Source of the DNA: Micromonospora sp. AMSO31t
GTDB taxonomy: Bacteria; Actinomycetota; Actinomycetes; Mycobacteriales; Micromonosporaceae
DNA: 64,000 nt
Reading direction: 5' to 3'
Assembly: GCF_008868175.1 (NCBI RefSeq)
Contig: NZ_WBKT01000009.1
Coordinates: 16,137 to 80,136 of the forward strand
A program made the translations under genes and the position numbers. Positions 7,799 through 16,713 of this stretch are shown piece after piece; within the stretch, counting starts at the first letter, position 1, and each line of letters starts with the position of its first letter. The notes beneath the pieces were generated by a model. That model was not told the DNA's origin. It ran no database searches and saw nothing but the letters and a program-made list of their open reading frames with translations.

Positions 7799-8868
7799 GG
7801 GCGCTCCCGCACGGCCGCCCGGACCTGCCGGATGCCCTCCAGCACCAACTGCTCGGCCGTGGCGAGCTGGTCGCGGGTCACCACCACCCCGCCGTGGTGC
7901 GCGCGGATGAAGTCGTCGAAGGCGGCCGCGGTCGAGCGGGGTGTGAAGCCGTACTCGCGCTCCAGTCTCGTGGTGTCCACCACCCGACCGTGCACGAAGA
8001 GGTCGACCTGGTCCAGCCCGTAGCGGCCGAAGCCCATGCTGCGGGCGATCGCGGCCACCCCGGCGAGACCCGGCTCGAGCACCGGCATGGCGACCCGTCC
8101 GGCCCGGCGGATGGCCTGGGACAGCGAGAGCACCCCCGGCCCGGCGACGTTGTAGGTGCCGGCGTGGTCCTCGGCGACCGACCGGTGCAGCACCTCCAGG
8201 GCGTCGTCGAAGTGGACGAACTGCAGCCGCGGGTCCCGGCCGAAGACGGTGGGCACCACCGGCTGGGCGAAGTATCGGGTGAGCGTCGTGTCGGCCGTTG
8301 AGCCGATGAACGGCGCGAAGCGCAGCACGGTCGCGGTGACGTCGGGCCGGCGGCGGCGGAACCCGCGGACGTACCCCTCGATGTCGAGGATGTCGCGGCC
8401 GAAACCGCCGCGCGGCACCTCGCGCGGCTCGGTCTCCTCGGTGAAGACGGCCGGGTCCCGGAACGACACCCCGTACGCGGCGGTCGACGAACGGACCACG
8501 AGCTTGCGCAGCCGGGGCGCCCGCTGGCAGGCGGCGAGGAGCTGCATGGTGCCGATGACGTTCTGTTCCTTCATGGCCGCCCGGCCGCCCTGTTGCGGGT
8601 CGGGGGCGGTGACCAGCGCCAGGTGCACCACGGCGTCGACGTCGAGGTCGACCAGGAGGCCGCCGAGCGAATCGAGGTCGAGGCGGACCCGCTCGACGCC
8701 GGACAGCAGGTCGGCCAGCTCGGGATTGGGGCTGGCCGGGTCGACCCCGATGACGCGGTCGATGCGCGGGTCGGCGGCGAGCCGGGCGGCGACGTGCGCG
8801 CCGAGGTAGCGGCCGACCCCGGTCACGACAACGACCCCCGGAGCACCTGGGGTGCCACCGGGGGTCAT
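7795..8868 (-). CDS. NAD-dependent epimerase/dehydratase (GalE2-like)
   Basis: A 357-residue extended short-chain dehydrogenase. The Rossmann motif is TGVGRYLGAHVAARL at the N-terminus, with an acidic residue in GVDPAS for NAD ribose binding. The catalytic Tyr appears in STAAYGVSF, but the usual Lys four residues later is not present, so it is an atypical member and may not be a classical epimerase. It overlaps the downstream acyltransferase by 4 nt. The neighbouring bS22 and HTH genes lie in the same order as Rv0501 in mycobacteria. A role in envelope sugar or lipid metabolism is inference. Confidence 0.8.
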   Translation of the reverse strand: MTPGGTPGAPGVVVVTGVGRYLGAHVAARLAADPRIDRVIGVDPASPNPELADLLSGVERVRLDLDSLGGLLVDLDVDAVVHLALVTAPDPQQGGRAAMKEQNVIGTMQLLAACQRAPRLRKLVVRSSTAAYGVSFRDPAVFTEETEPREVPRGGFGRDILDIEGYVRGFRRRRPDVTATVLRFAPFIGSTADTTLTRYFAQPVVPTVFGRDPRLQFVHFDDALEVLHRSVAEDHAGTYNVAGPGVLSLSQAIRRAGRVAMPVLEPGLAGVAAIARSMGFGRYGLDQVDLFVHGRVVDTTRLEREYGFTPRSTAAAFDDFIRAHHGGVVVTRDQLATAEQLVLEGIRQVRAAVRERP

Positions 8869-8965
8869 GCCGTGCGCCTTGCCCGGCAGGCGGGATCGAG
8901 CCGGGATGTCCGCGGCCTGATCACCTGAGCCTCCGGGGGTCGACAGATGGCAAGTGGTGCCGGGT

Positions 8966-8983
8966 GCCGGGCGGAAGCCCGGC
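8966..8983 (-). terminator. Stem-loop after bS22
   Basis: GCCGGGC and GCCCGGC form a 7-bp stem around GGAA, 6 nt downstream of the bS22 stop. There is no U-tract. Confidence 0.45.
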
Positions 8984-8988
8984 CCGGG

Positions 8989-9090
8989 TCACTTGCCGAG
9001 ACGGCGACGCTGGACGCGGGTCTTGCGCAGCAGCTTGCGGTGCTTCTTCTTAGCCATGCGCTTGCGGCGCTTCTTGACCACCGAGCCCAT
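8989..9090 (-). CDS. Small ribosomal subunit protein bS22
   Basis: A 33-residue, extremely basic protein beginning [17 protein letters not shown] and ending RRRLGK. It is nearly identical to the actinobacterial ribosomal protein bS22 seen in mycobacterial ribosome structures (annotated Rv0500B in M. tuberculosis), with which it shares the AURKAIP1/COX24-like pattern. ATG 9090 has AGG 7 nt upstream; longer in-frame starts lie in non-homologous sequence. It sits between the HTH gene and the epimerase gene exactly as in mycobacteria. Confidence 0.92.
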   Translation of the reverse strand: MGSVVKKRRKRMAKKKHRKLLRKTRVQRRRLGK

Positions 9091-9309
9091 ACGACAGCCT
9101 TTCGATGCAACGTGCGGGGCGGACCGGCAGACACCAAGGGGGTGGTGTCGGTGACCGCTTGCGGACAACGGACCGGACCAGCGTGGTGGGCAGGGCACAC
9201 CAGGATGCGGTCACGGTCGGGGTCCAGGGTAGCCGGAGTGCGTCAGCAGGACCAACGCGGCCCCGTCGATGCCCGTTACGTCGCACTCGCCGGCCTGGCC
9301 GGCGACGTG

Positions 9310-9519
9310 TCAGGCGGTCTCCTGGAAGGCGCCCCGGAGGTATTCGTGCACGGCGTGCTCGGGCACCCGGAACGACCGGCCGACCCGCACGGCGGTCAGC
9401 TCACCGCTGTGCACGAGACGGTAGACCGTCATCTTCGACACCCGCATGACCGTCGCCACCTCGGCGACGGTCAGGAACCTGACATCCGACAGTCGAGCGT
9501 CGGACTGCGACCCGGCCAT
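9310..9519 (-). CDS. Small HTH protein (MerR/excisionase-type, BdtA-like)
   Basis: A 69-residue protein that is almost entirely one winged helix-turn-helix: FLTVAEVATVMRVSKMTVYR, then a wing with VRVGRSFRVPE. It belongs to the HTH_17 excisionase family. As I recall, Streptomyces BdtA (a BldD target) and mycobacterial Rv0500A are the same protein and lie next to bS22, so this is a conserved chromosomal regulator and not a phage excisionase. Targets are unknown. Confidence 0.85.
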   Translation of the reverse strand: MAGSQSDARLSDVRFLTVAEVATVMRVSKMTVYRLVHSGELTAVRVGRSFRVPEHAVHEYLRGAFQETA

Positions 9520-9717
9520 GGCTCACCGACCCATTCCCATGCCCGGCGCGTGCCGCCGGACAGGTTGCTCCCGCCACGACGAGCGACGCGCGTGTTACCA
9601 GTACGGTAGCGGGACGGCTGTGACCGGCGCGATCCCTTCCTTCCTTTGATCATGGACGGGTCACCTTCTCCCCCGGTTGAGCTGGTGTTTTTCGCCCGGA
9701 CGGGTGGAGCGTCCCGT

Positions 9718-10902
9718 TCACTCGGCGCGCAGGGCCACGACGGGATCGAGCCGGCCGGCGCGCTGGGCGGGCACCACCCCGAAGACGATGCCGACGGCCG
9801 CCGACACCCCGAAGGCGAGCGCCAGCGACCACCAGGTGATGGCCGCCGGGATCGGTGAGACCGCGTCCACCAGCAGCGCGGTGCCGACCCCGAGCGCCAT
9901 CCCGGTCAGCCCGCCGATCGACGTGAGCAGCACGGCCTCCAGCAGGAACTGCACGCCGATGTCCCGGGGCCGCGCGCCGACCGCCTTGCGCAGGCCGATC
10001 TCGCGGGTCCGCTCGCGCACCGAGACCAGCATGATGTTGGAGACGCCGACGCCGCCGACCAGCAGCGAGATGCCGGCGATGGCGGCCAGCACCCCGGTGA
10101 GCACGCCGAGGATGTCGCCGAGCACACCGAGGATCTGCTGCTGGGTGACCGCGCTGAACTCGGTGTCCGGGTGCCGGCGGGACAGCTCGGCGACGATCCG
10201 ATCGCCGAGCTGGTCGATCCGCTCCCGGTCGGGCGCCTTGACGGCGATGCCGTCGATCCGCTGGGTGCCCCAGAGCCGCTGCGCGGCGGTCACCGGGATG
10301 TGCACCTCGTCGTCCCGGTCCACGCCGAGACTCTGGCCCAGCGGGGTGAAGACGCCGATCACCCGGAACCGGACCCCGGCCAGGGTGACCTGCTGGCCGA
10401 GCGGGTCCCGGTCGGGGAAGAGCGCCCGGGCCACGGACGCGCCGAGCACCGCCACCCGGCGGCTGGTGTCCACGTCCGCGCCGGTCAGGTAGCGGCCGCG
10501 GGCCAGCGATCGGGTGAAGACCGCCGGCGTGGTCTCCAGCACACCCTGGACGGTCGTGAAGTCGGACCGGGTGCCGGCCCGGGCGGTCGCGCCGGAGGCG
10601 ATGGTGACGGCCACGCGCCCGGGGTCGCCGACCACCCGGGAGACGGCGTCCACGTCCTTGAGGTCCAGCGGCGAGACCACCGGCGCGGTGCCGACGTCGA
10701 GCTTGCCCGGCACCACGAGGAGCAGGTTCGAGCCGAGCCCCTCCACCTGCTGTTCGACCTTCTGCTTGGTGCCTGTGCCGATGGCCACCAAAAGCACCAC
10801 CGAGGCGACCCCGATGATCACGCCGAGCATGGTGAGCGCGCTGCGCAAGCGGTTGGCCCGCAGCGCGTCCAGCGCCACCCGCCAGGCCTCGGCCACCCTC
10901 AC
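9718..10902 (-). CDS. MacB/FtsX-type ABC transporter permease
   Basis: A 394-residue membrane protein with a first transmembrane helix near residue 20-40, a large extracytoplasmic MacB-type core domain, then three helices within the C-terminal 130 residues that include the FtsX signature (EIGLRKAVGARPRDI). It overlaps the ATPase gene by 4 nt. With the ATPase and the adaptor protein it forms a MacA/MacB-like tripartite exporter adapted to a cell without an outer membrane. Substrates could be peptides, lipids or antibiotics; nothing in the sequence decides. Confidence 0.88.
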   Translation of the reverse strand: MRVAEAWRVALDALRANRLRSALTMLGVIIGVASVVLLVAIGTGTKQKVEQQVEGLGSNLLLVVPGKLDVGTAPVVSPLDLKDVDAVSRVVGDPGRVAVTIASGATARAGTRSDFTTVQGVLETTPAVFTRSLARGRYLTGADVDTSRRVAVLGASVARALFPDRDPLGQQVTLAGVRFRVIGVFTPLGQSLGVDRDDEVHIPVTAAQRLWGTQRIDGIAVKAPDRERIDQLGDRIVAELSRRHPDTEFSAVTQQQILGVLGDILGVLTGVLAAIAGISLLVGGVGVSNIMLVSVRERTREIGLRKAVGARPRDIGVQFLLEAVLLTSIGGLTGMALGVGTALLVDAVSPIPAAITWWSLALAFGVSAAVGIVFGVVPAQRAGRLDPVVALRAE

Positions 10903-11777
10903 CCGGCACCCCCGGGCCCGCCCGGGCCACCGGTCCCACCAGCACGCGGAAGGCGTCCGGTGGCTCCGGTGGCGCCACCGGAGCCACCGGACGGGTGCCC
11001 CGGGCCGCTTCCGGACGCGGACCGGGGCTCCGCGCTGGGAGCGGCGTCCAGTGTCTCAGGTCGACCGTCGCCGCCCGACAGCGGTCGATCATGAACGGTG
11101 TCGGAGCGGATCAGCCCGTCCCGGACGGCGACCCGCCGGCGGGCCCGGGCCGCCACCTCCGGGTCGTGGGTCACCATCACGAGGGCCACACCGGACTCGA
11201 CGTTGAGCCGCTCCAGCAGCTCCAGCACCGCCTCGCCGGTGGCGCTGTCCAGGTTGCCGGTGGGCTCGTCGGCGAGCAGCACCGCCGGGTCGGTGACCAG
11301 GGCGCGGGCGATGGCCACCCGCTGCTGCTCGCCGCCGGAGAGCTGGTTGGGGCGGTGGCCCAGCCGGTGCCCCAACCCGACCCGGCCGAGCATCGCGGCC
11401 GCGCGTTCCCGCCGCTGCCGCGCCCCGACACCCCGGTAGACCAGGGGCAGCGCCACGTTGTCCACGGCGGACGTCCGGGGCAGCAGGTGGAACGCCTGGA
11501 ACACGAAGCCGATGGTCTCGTTGCGCAGTGTCGCCAGCTCCGGCGCGGTCAGCGTGGCCACGTCCCGCCCACCGATCACCAGCCGGCCGCCGGTCGGCCG
11601 GTCCAGCCCGCCGAGCAGGTGCATGAGCGTGGACTTGCCCGAGCCGGACGGCCCGATCACGGCCACGTACTCGCCCTGCCCGATGGTGAGCGACACCCCC
11701 CGCAGCGCGGGCACCGACACCCCGTCCAGCTCGTACGTGCGGGACACGTCGACCGCCTCGATCGCGGCGACGGTCAC
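10899..11777 (-). CDS. ABC transporter ATP-binding protein (MacB/LolD type)
   Basis: A 292-residue ATPase with Walker [11 protein letters not shown]-loop [16 protein letters not shown], signature [15 protein letters not shown], Walker [15 protein letters not shown] and the H-loop VTHDPEVA. The Q-loop and the TGNLDS stretch place it in the LolD/MacB export group. A Gly/Ser/Pro-rich tail of about 60 residues follows the ATPase domain and is unusual. It overlaps both partners by 4 nt. Confidence 0.92.
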   Translation of the reverse strand: MTVAAIEAVDVSRTYELDGVSVPALRGVSLTIGQGEYVAVIGPSGSGKSTLMHLLGGLDRPTGGRLVIGGRDVATLTAPELATLRNETIGFVFQAFHLLPRTSAVDNVALPLVYRGVGARQRRERAAAMLGRVGLGHRLGHRPNQLSGGEQQRVAIARALVTDPAVLLADEPTGNLDSATGEAVLELLERLNVESGVALVMVTHDPEVAARARRRVAVRDGLIRSDTVHDRPLSGGDGRPETLDAAPSAEPRSASGSGPGHPSGGSGGATGATGRLPRAGGTGGPGGPGGAG

Positions 11778-13168
11778 CGGAGTTCCTGGCCGTCGTGGAC
11801 CTGGTCGGCGCCGCGCACCACGATCCGGTCGCCGGCGCGCACCCCGCTGACGATCTGCACCAGGTCCTGCCCCTGCACGCCCACGGTGACCGGCACCCGG
11901 TCGGCCTTCCCGTCCCGCAGCAGCCAGATCGAGTCCCGCCCGTCGGCGGAGAAGACCGCCGAGGCGGGCACGGCCACCGCGTCGGCCGCCTCGCGGACGC
12001 GGAGGTGGACCACGGCGTTCATGCCGGGGCGGGGCGCCGGGGCGGCCTCCCCCTCGCCGAGCCGCCCGGCGCCGAGGCCGAGGCGCACCCGGTAGGTGAC
12101 CCCGCCCCGGGCCGAACTGGTCGGCAGCACGTCCACCGAGCGGACCGTGGCGTCGTACGTCGCGCCGGTCACCGCGTCCAGCTCCACCGACGCGGCCAGC
12201 CCGGCCCGGACCAGCAGCACGTCGGTCTCGTCCACCTCGGCGAGCAGGCCCAGCTGCCCGGTGTCCACCACGGTCAGCACCGGCGTGCCGGCGGTCACCC
12301 GGCCACCGGCCGGCACCGCGTCGTCCACCCCGGCCGGCGGGCCGCCCTGCCCGGCCGCGCCGAGGGCCGACGGGTCGAGACCGGGCACCCCGCCTCCGGC
12401 CGCCCCGAGCAGCCCGCTGAGGTCGGTGGGGGTGGCCGCCCGGGTCCCGCCCGGCTGCACCACCCCGGCGACCGGGGCGCGCAGGGTCAGCGCGTCGACC
12501 GTCGCCTTCGCCAGGTCGTACGCCTGCTGGGCCTGGAGGCGCTGCGCGGTCGACAGCGCGCCGACGGCGCTGTTCAGCCCGGCGACGCCGCGCTGCACGG
12601 CGTTGACCGCCCGGTCGGCGGCGCGGGCGGCCGACGCGTACTGCTGCTGCGCCGACTCGACCTGGAGCAGCAGCGCGGACCGCAGCTGGGGATCGCCGAC
12701 CTTCCCGGCCGCCTTGCGGGCGGCGGCGAACGCCTCATCGGCGGCCCGGTCGGTGTTCCGCCGGCTCCCACCGAGGTCGCCGGCGCCGACTCCCGGTCCG
12801 GCCCGCTTCGCGGCGCGCAGCGCCGCGCGGGCCTGCGTCAACCGGGCCCGCGCGGACGGCGAGTCGAGCACGGCGAGCACCTGCCCGCGGGCGACCCGCT
12901 GTCCGGGCTGGACGCGCAGGCTGGCCAGGGTGCCGTCGGCCGGGGCGGTGAGGGTGGCGGCGGCCCGGGCGGTCACCGCGGCCGGCGCGTCGATCACCTC
13001 GGCCACCGGAGAGCGGCCCACCTCGGCCACGGTGACCGCGGGCGGGTCGTCGCCACACGAGGCGGCGGTGGTGCCGGTCAGTGCGACGACGGCGAGCAGG
13101 GCGACGAGGAGGCGCGGGCGGCGGGCCGCGGGCAGCCGCGGCGAGGGGGTGCGGGCCACCCGGCCCAT
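11774..13168 (-). CDS. MacA-like periplasmic adaptor (membrane fusion protein)
   Basis: A 464-residue adaptor protein. An N-terminal signal segment ends with a possible lipobox (TAAS-C), so it may be a lipoprotein. A biotinyl-lipoyl half (ADGTLASLRVQPGQRV), a long coiled-coil hairpin of about 130 residues rich in Ala, Arg and Gln, the second lipoyl half (TLRAPVAGVVQPGG) and beta-barrel domains follow. A Gly/Pro-rich insert breaks the second lipoyl region. ATG 13168 begins the signal peptide; the frame stays open upstream but without homology. First gene of the exporter operon. Confidence 0.85.
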   Translation of the reverse strand: MGRVARTPSPRLPAARRPRLLVALLAVVALTGTTAASCGDDPPAVTVAEVGRSPVAEVIDAPAAVTARAAATLTAPADGTLASLRVQPGQRVARGQVLAVLDSPSARARLTQARAALRAAKRAGPGVGAGDLGGSRRNTDRAADEAFAAARKAAGKVGDPQLRSALLLQVESAQQQYASAARAADRAVNAVQRGVAGLNSAVGALSTAQRLQAQQAYDLAKATVDALTLRAPVAGVVQPGGTRAATPTDLSGLLGAAGGGVPGLDPSALGAAGQGGPPAGVDDAVPAGGRVTAGTPVLTVVDTGQLGLLAEVDETDVLLVRAGLAASVELDAVTGATYDATVRSVDVLPTSSARGGVTYRVRLGLGAGRLGEGEAAPAPRPGMNAVVHLRVREAADAVAVPASAVFSADGRDSIWLLRDGKADRVPVTVGVQGQDLVQIVSGVRAGDRIVVRGADQVHDGQELR

Positions 13169-13197
13169 GCTACGACCCGTCGACCAGCGTCGACGTC

Positions 13198-14661
13198 TCA
13201 GCCGACGGCCGCGCGGACGTAGGCGACGCAGTCGTCGTGCAGCCCCGGCCAGGGGTCGCCGAACACCTCGTCGGCGGCCTCGGCCACCGACCGCTGGTCG
13301 TGCACCACGGCCCGGAAGAAGGCCAGCACCCGCTGCTCCCCGTACCGGTCGACCAGGTGGCGCACCGCCAGGTAGCCGGTGCCGTAGGCGCCGCCCACCC
13401 GGTCGTCGGCCGCGTTGTCGGCCGGGGCGAGCGCGTCGAGCCGGCCGTTCCACCCGCCGCGGACGAGCTTGCGCACCTCGGCCAGGCCCTCGTAGCGGTC
13501 CACCGGCTGGCCGTCCGCGCCCGCGTACTCGGCCAGGCCCTCCACGAGCCACCAGCTCGACCGGTCCGCGTAGCCCCGGTCCGGCAGCGACGCGGCATGG
13601 GTCAGCTCGTGCCGGAGCAGGTCGTCGACGCCCGTCGGGGTGAGGCTCTGCGCGTTCAGCACGACGTCGTGGTGCCCGCCGCCGACGCCGACCGCGTAGC
13701 CGGCGGTCCACTTCGGCCGCCCGCCCCCGTACCAGCGCTGCCACTCGGCCCGGCCGGCGTAGTAGACGAGATAGCGGTCGGGCGGCGCGCCGGCCACCGC
13801 GTACAGGTCGGCGACCTTCGCGGCCGCCTCGGCCTGAGCCAGCAGGCCGGGCAGCTTGGCCCGCAGCGCCGGGGTGGTGGCGACCACGGCCCGCTTGCCG
13901 ACCGCCACGGCCAGGTCGCTGACCTCCCAGGGCCGCGCGCCGGCCGGGGCCGCCCGGGACTCCTCGACCGCGGTCAGCCGGGGCTCCCCGTCGCCCGTCA
14001 CCCGCCACCGGGTGCCCAGCTCGACACTGCTCGGCGTGCAGCCCGGCACCACGAAGCAGTAGCCGACGGTCACCGCCAGCCGCCACTCCCCCGGCTGCCG
14101 CTCGACCGCCGCCGGCACCCCGTCGGCCGCCGGCCGCCAGGCGGTGACCCGGAGCGCGCGCAGCGCGGTGTACCGCCGGATGAGCGCCGGTCGGGCGGCG
14201 GGCTCGGCGACGGCGAGGAAACCGGCGCGGTCACCGTCGAGCAGCGCGGCGGCCTGCCGGTCGAGCTGGGCCGCCATCCGCTCGCGGAGACGCCGCTCGG
14301 CCGGCGTGCCCCGGTCGTCCCGCTCCGCCGCCGGCCGTCCGGCCGCGCCGGGCACCAGCCCGAGCAGGAGTACGCCGGGAACACCGCACGCCAGCAGCAC
14401 GAGTACGAGCCCGACGGCGGCCCAGAGCCGCCACCGCCGCCGGGTGGCCGGAAGCTGCGGGCCCTCGGCTCGTTGAGTGCCCCCGGTTCGGTCGTCGCCG
14501 TCGGCTGGCCGGGTGCCGTTCGGCGCGGCCGTTCCGGCCGGGACGTTGTCGACGGCGGGGGCCGGGTGGCCGGGTGGACCGTCGCCGTCCCGTGGCGCGG
14601 TGGCCGGCGGCTCGTCGCCGCTCGACGCCGCGCCGGCGGGCTGCTGGTCACCGTCGGTCAC
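13198..14661 (-). CDS. Membrane-anchored protein with HExxH-like metallopeptidase domain
   Basis: A 487-residue protein of unknown function. Residues 1-75 are a disordered, acidic and Pro-rich cytosolic tail; one transmembrane helix follows (about 77-100, WAAVGLVLVLLACGV). The rest is predicted extracytoplasmic. Near residue 345 lies HELTHAASL, and about 25 residues later WWLVEGLAEY, the arrangement of gluzincin-type zinc peptidases (HExxH, then a downstream Glu). GTG 14661 has TACCCT 6 nt upstream. It lies just before the MacAB-type exporter in the same direction. Substrate is unknown. Confidence 0.7.
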   Translation of the reverse strand: MTDGDQQPAGAASSGDEPPATAPRDGDGPPGHPAPAVDNVPAGTAAPNGTRPADGDDRTGGTQRAEGPQLPATRRRWRLWAAVGLVLVLLACGVPGVLLLGLVPGAAGRPAAERDDRGTPAERRLRERMAAQLDRQAAALLDGDRAGFLAVAEPAARPALIRRYTALRALRVTAWRPAADGVPAAVERQPGEWRLAVTVGYCFVVPGCTPSSVELGTRWRVTGDGEPRLTAVEESRAAPAGARPWEVSDLAVAVGKRAVVATTPALRAKLPGLLAQAEAAAKVADLYAVAGAPPDRYLVYYAGRAEWQRWYGGGRPKWTAGYAVGVGGGHHDVVLNAQSLTPTGVDDLLRHELTHAASLPDRGYADRSSWWLVEGLAEYAGADGQPVDRYEGLAEVRKLVRGGWNGRLDALAPADNAADDRVGGAYGTGYLAVRHLVDRYGEQRVLAFFRAVVHDQRSVAEAADEVFGDPWPGLHDDCVAYVRAAVG

Positions 14662-14673
14662 CGGCGAAGGGTA
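14662..14673 (-). promoter_or_regulatory. Leaderless -10 box for the peptidase-like gene
   Basis: TACCCT (14668-14673, minus) lies 6 nt from GTG 14661, with no ribosome binding site. Confidence 0.5.
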
Positions 14674-15018
14674 CGACCAATCGGGCGTTCCGGGAAGACT
14701 CCCCGCGCGTCCCCGGAGCCAACTCTCTGTCGCGGCGCCTGTCGAGCTGATGTCACGGACGACTCAACCGCGAGGCGACCCCCGGCGGCCGGCAGCGACC
14801 TCCCCGCCGCCGCACGCGACTGGTCACGGCCCCCGGCGAGATCTTGGTAGGAAGCGGCCCCTATAGGGGCCATAATCGTCCAAGATCCAGGATGGTGAGG
14901 CGGCGGACGAGCGCCTGGGTGCTCGTGGACGTTCGGCGGGTTCGGCGTGAGTATTTTGCGACGTCAGCTCGACAGGCGGGCGACCAGAGGCGCCGCCCGG
15001 CCGCCGGGTCGGCTCGGG
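14674..15018. other. Intergenic region of 345 nt with a nested palindrome
   Basis: No gene was found on either strand. The region contains the 48-bp dyad at 14840-14887 listed separately, and an AT-richer patch near 14940-14965. Confidence 0.5.
14840..14887. repeat. Nested 48-bp dyad around a perfect 16-bp palindrome
   Basis: The core GGCCCCTATAGGGGCC (14856-14871) is a perfect palindrome. Outer arms GATCTTGG (14840-14847) and CCAAGATC (14880-14887) share exactly the same centre, separated from the core by 8 nt on each side. It could be an operator for a tetramer or a degenerate copy of an interspersed palindromic repeat. Confidence 0.7.
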
Positions 15019-15354
15019 TCAGACCTTTTCGCCGGAGACGGTGAGCAGGGTCTTGTCGAGGGCCCACAGGGCCACCAGGATCGCGCCGGGCAGCGGCCGG
15101 CCGGCCAGGGCGAGCAGCACCCCGCCGGTGACGAAGCAGGCCGCCTGCACGCCCAGCTTGGCCGGCGCGGGCAGCGTCACGCCGGCCCGGGGCGAGCAGA
15201 ACAGCCCCCAGACCACGGCGATCACCAGCGGCGCGCCGAGCCCGGCGAGCAGCCGCACCGGCCAGCCGGCGTCGAGGGTGAACCCCCACCAGCCGGCCGC
15301 CGCGAGCAGGGCCAGCTCCAGCAGGAAGATGAGCGTGAGCAGGGCGGCCTTCAC
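15019..15354 (-). CDS. YrdB-family membrane protein (DUF2568)
   Basis: A 111-residue protein made almost wholly of four transmembrane helices (LTLIFLLELALLAAAGWWGF; LIAVVWGLF region; VQAACFVTGGVLLAL; ILVALWALDKTLL). The pattern fits the YrdB/DUF2568 family, whose function is unknown. Its ATG overlaps the TetR stop by 4 nt, so it is the last gene of a three-gene operon and probably under TetR control. Confidence 0.8.
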   Translation of the reverse strand: MKAALLTLIFLLELALLAAAGWWGFTLDAGWPVRLLAGLGAPLVIAVVWGLFCSPRAGVTLPAPAKLGVQAACFVTGGVLLALAGRPLPGAILVALWALDKTLLTVSGEKV

Positions 15355-15920
15355 CGGGACCTCCAGTTGCGGTACGCGGTGTCCAGCGCGGCCACCATCT
15401 CGTCGAAGGACCGGTCGATGTCGCGGGGCAGCCCGAACCCGCCGGCCGCCTCGAGGGTGATGAAGCCGTGCACGGCGGCCCGGAACATCCGGGTGGCGTC
15501 GACCGCCGCGTCGCCGCTGAGGTCGTACCCGCGCAGGATCGCGTAGATGGCGCCCACGGCCCGTTCCGCGGCGGCGAGATGCTCGGGGTCGTCGGGGGCC
15601 GGCGCCCGCTGGGTGGCCGGGTAGCGGCCGGGGTGCCGGCGGGCGTACTCCCGTAGGGCGCTGGCGGCGGCGCGCAGCGCGTCGCCGCCGGCCCGGCCCG
15701 CGGCGGCGCTGGTCAGCTCGGTGGCGACCTCGGTGGTGGCCAGTACGGCCAGCTTCTGGTGCAGCGCGTCGACGCCCCGGACGTGCTTGTAGAGGCTGGG
15801 CAGCGCCACACCGAGCCGGGCGGCGAGCGCGGCCAGGGTGAGCCGGTCGTGGCCGACCTCGTCGGCGAGCACGGCCGCCTCACGGACCACGGTCTGCGGG
15901 GTCAGGCCGGCCCTAGGCAC
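15351..15920 (-). CDS. TetR/AcrR-family transcriptional regulator
   Basis: A 189-residue repressor. The N-terminal helix-turn-helix spans about residues 8-50 (TLAALAARLGVALPSLYKHV), and the C-terminal ligand-binding part resembles the WHG-type TetR domain. It overlaps the upstream hydrolase gene by 8 nt and the downstream DUF2568 gene by 4 nt. A perfect 9-bp inverted repeat on the operon promoter (16714-16734) is its likely autoregulatory operator. The inducer is probably a small hydrophobic compound handled by the hydrolase; this is inference. Confidence 0.88.
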   Translation of the reverse strand: MPRAGLTPQTVVREAAVLADEVGHDRLTLAALAARLGVALPSLYKHVRGVDALHQKLAVLATTEVATELTSAAAGRAGGDALRAAASALREYARRHPGRYPATQRAPAPDDPEHLAAAERAVGAIYAILRGYDLSGDAAVDATRMFRAAVHGFITLEAAGGFGLPRDIDRSFDEMVAALDTAYRNWRSR

Positions 15921-16707
15921 GGGTGGTCACCGCCAGGAACTCCAGCAGGTCGGCGGCGGTGGCGTCGGGCTGGTCGGCGTGCGGGTAGTGACCGGAGTCG
16001 GCGATCATACGCGCCTCGGCGGTGGCGAAGTGCCGGCGGGCGGCCCGCGCCTCGGCGCCGGGGTCCGGGAAGTCCGGGTCCTTCGTGCCCATGAGCACCA
16101 GCACCGGCTGCCGCACCTCCCGGGCCCGCGCGGTCCAGTGCGGGTCGACCGGCGCCACCACGCCGCGCACGGCGGCCATCCGGCCGCGCAGCTTGGCGAC
16201 CAGCTCCTTCCGGTACGCGGCGTCGTCGGCCGGCCGCCCGCACGGGAACAGGGTGCGGTGGAACATCCCGAACAGCCGTGGGCTGCGCAGCACGACCGCC
16301 TGGGTGGCCCGCAGCAGCGGGTTCGGCTTGGGCGGGGCGACGAACGGGCTGACCTGCACGATGCCGGTGACCAGCGCGGGGGCGTCGGCGGCGGCGAAGA
16401 CCACGGCGGCGGCGCTGGACGAGCTGCCGACCAGGGTGGCCGGGCCGCCGCCGAGCGCGCGGACCACGGCGAGCAGGTCGACGCCCACCTCGGCGGGGGC
16501 GTAGCTGGGCCAGCGCGGGCTGGAGTCACCGTGCCCGCGCACGTCGACCGAGGCGACCCGGTAGCCGGCCGACACCAGCCGGGGCACCAGGTGCCGGAAG
16601 GACGCCCGGTTCTCCCCCATGCCGTGCGAGAGGACCACGAGCGGCCCCTCCCCGTGCACCTCGTATGCGATGGTTCCGCCGTCCCGCGCCATCTGGCTAA
16701 CTGTCAT
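15913..16707 (-). CDS. Alpha/beta-fold hydrolase
   Basis: A 264-residue hydrolase. The oxyanion region is LSHGMGENRASFRHLVPRL, the strand with VDVRGHGDSS precedes the nucleophile elbow (VGSSSSAAAV), the acid lies in VLVLMGTKDPDFPD and the catalytic His in DSGHYPHADQP. ATG 16707 is chosen because TAGCTT lies 7 nt upstream (leaderless); ATG 16713 is the alternative. First gene of the hydrolase-tetR-DUF2568 operon. The substrate is unknown. Confidence 0.85.
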   Translation of the reverse strand: MTVSQMARDGGTIAYEVHGEGPLVVLSHGMGENRASFRHLVPRLVSAGYRVASVDVRGHGDSSPRWPSYAPAEVGVDLLAVVRALGGGPATLVGSSSSAAAVVFAAADAPALVTGIVQVSPFVAPPKPNPLLRATQAVVLRSPRLFGMFHRTLFPCGRPADDAAYRKELVAKLRGRMAAVRGVVAPVDPHWTARAREVRQPVLVLMGTKDPDFPDPGAEARAARRHFATAEARMIADSGHYPHADQPDATAADLLEFLAVTTRA

Positions 16708-16713
16708 AGCCAT

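Noticed and set aside
9310..9519. Phage or integrative-element excisionase
   Set aside because: Same protein family and position next to bS22 as conserved chromosomal genes in Streptomyces and mycobacteria, and no integrase or att site nearby.
14844..15044. Small plus-strand ORF over the 48-bp dyad
   Set aside because: No ribosome binding site or family similarity; it begins inside the palindromic region.
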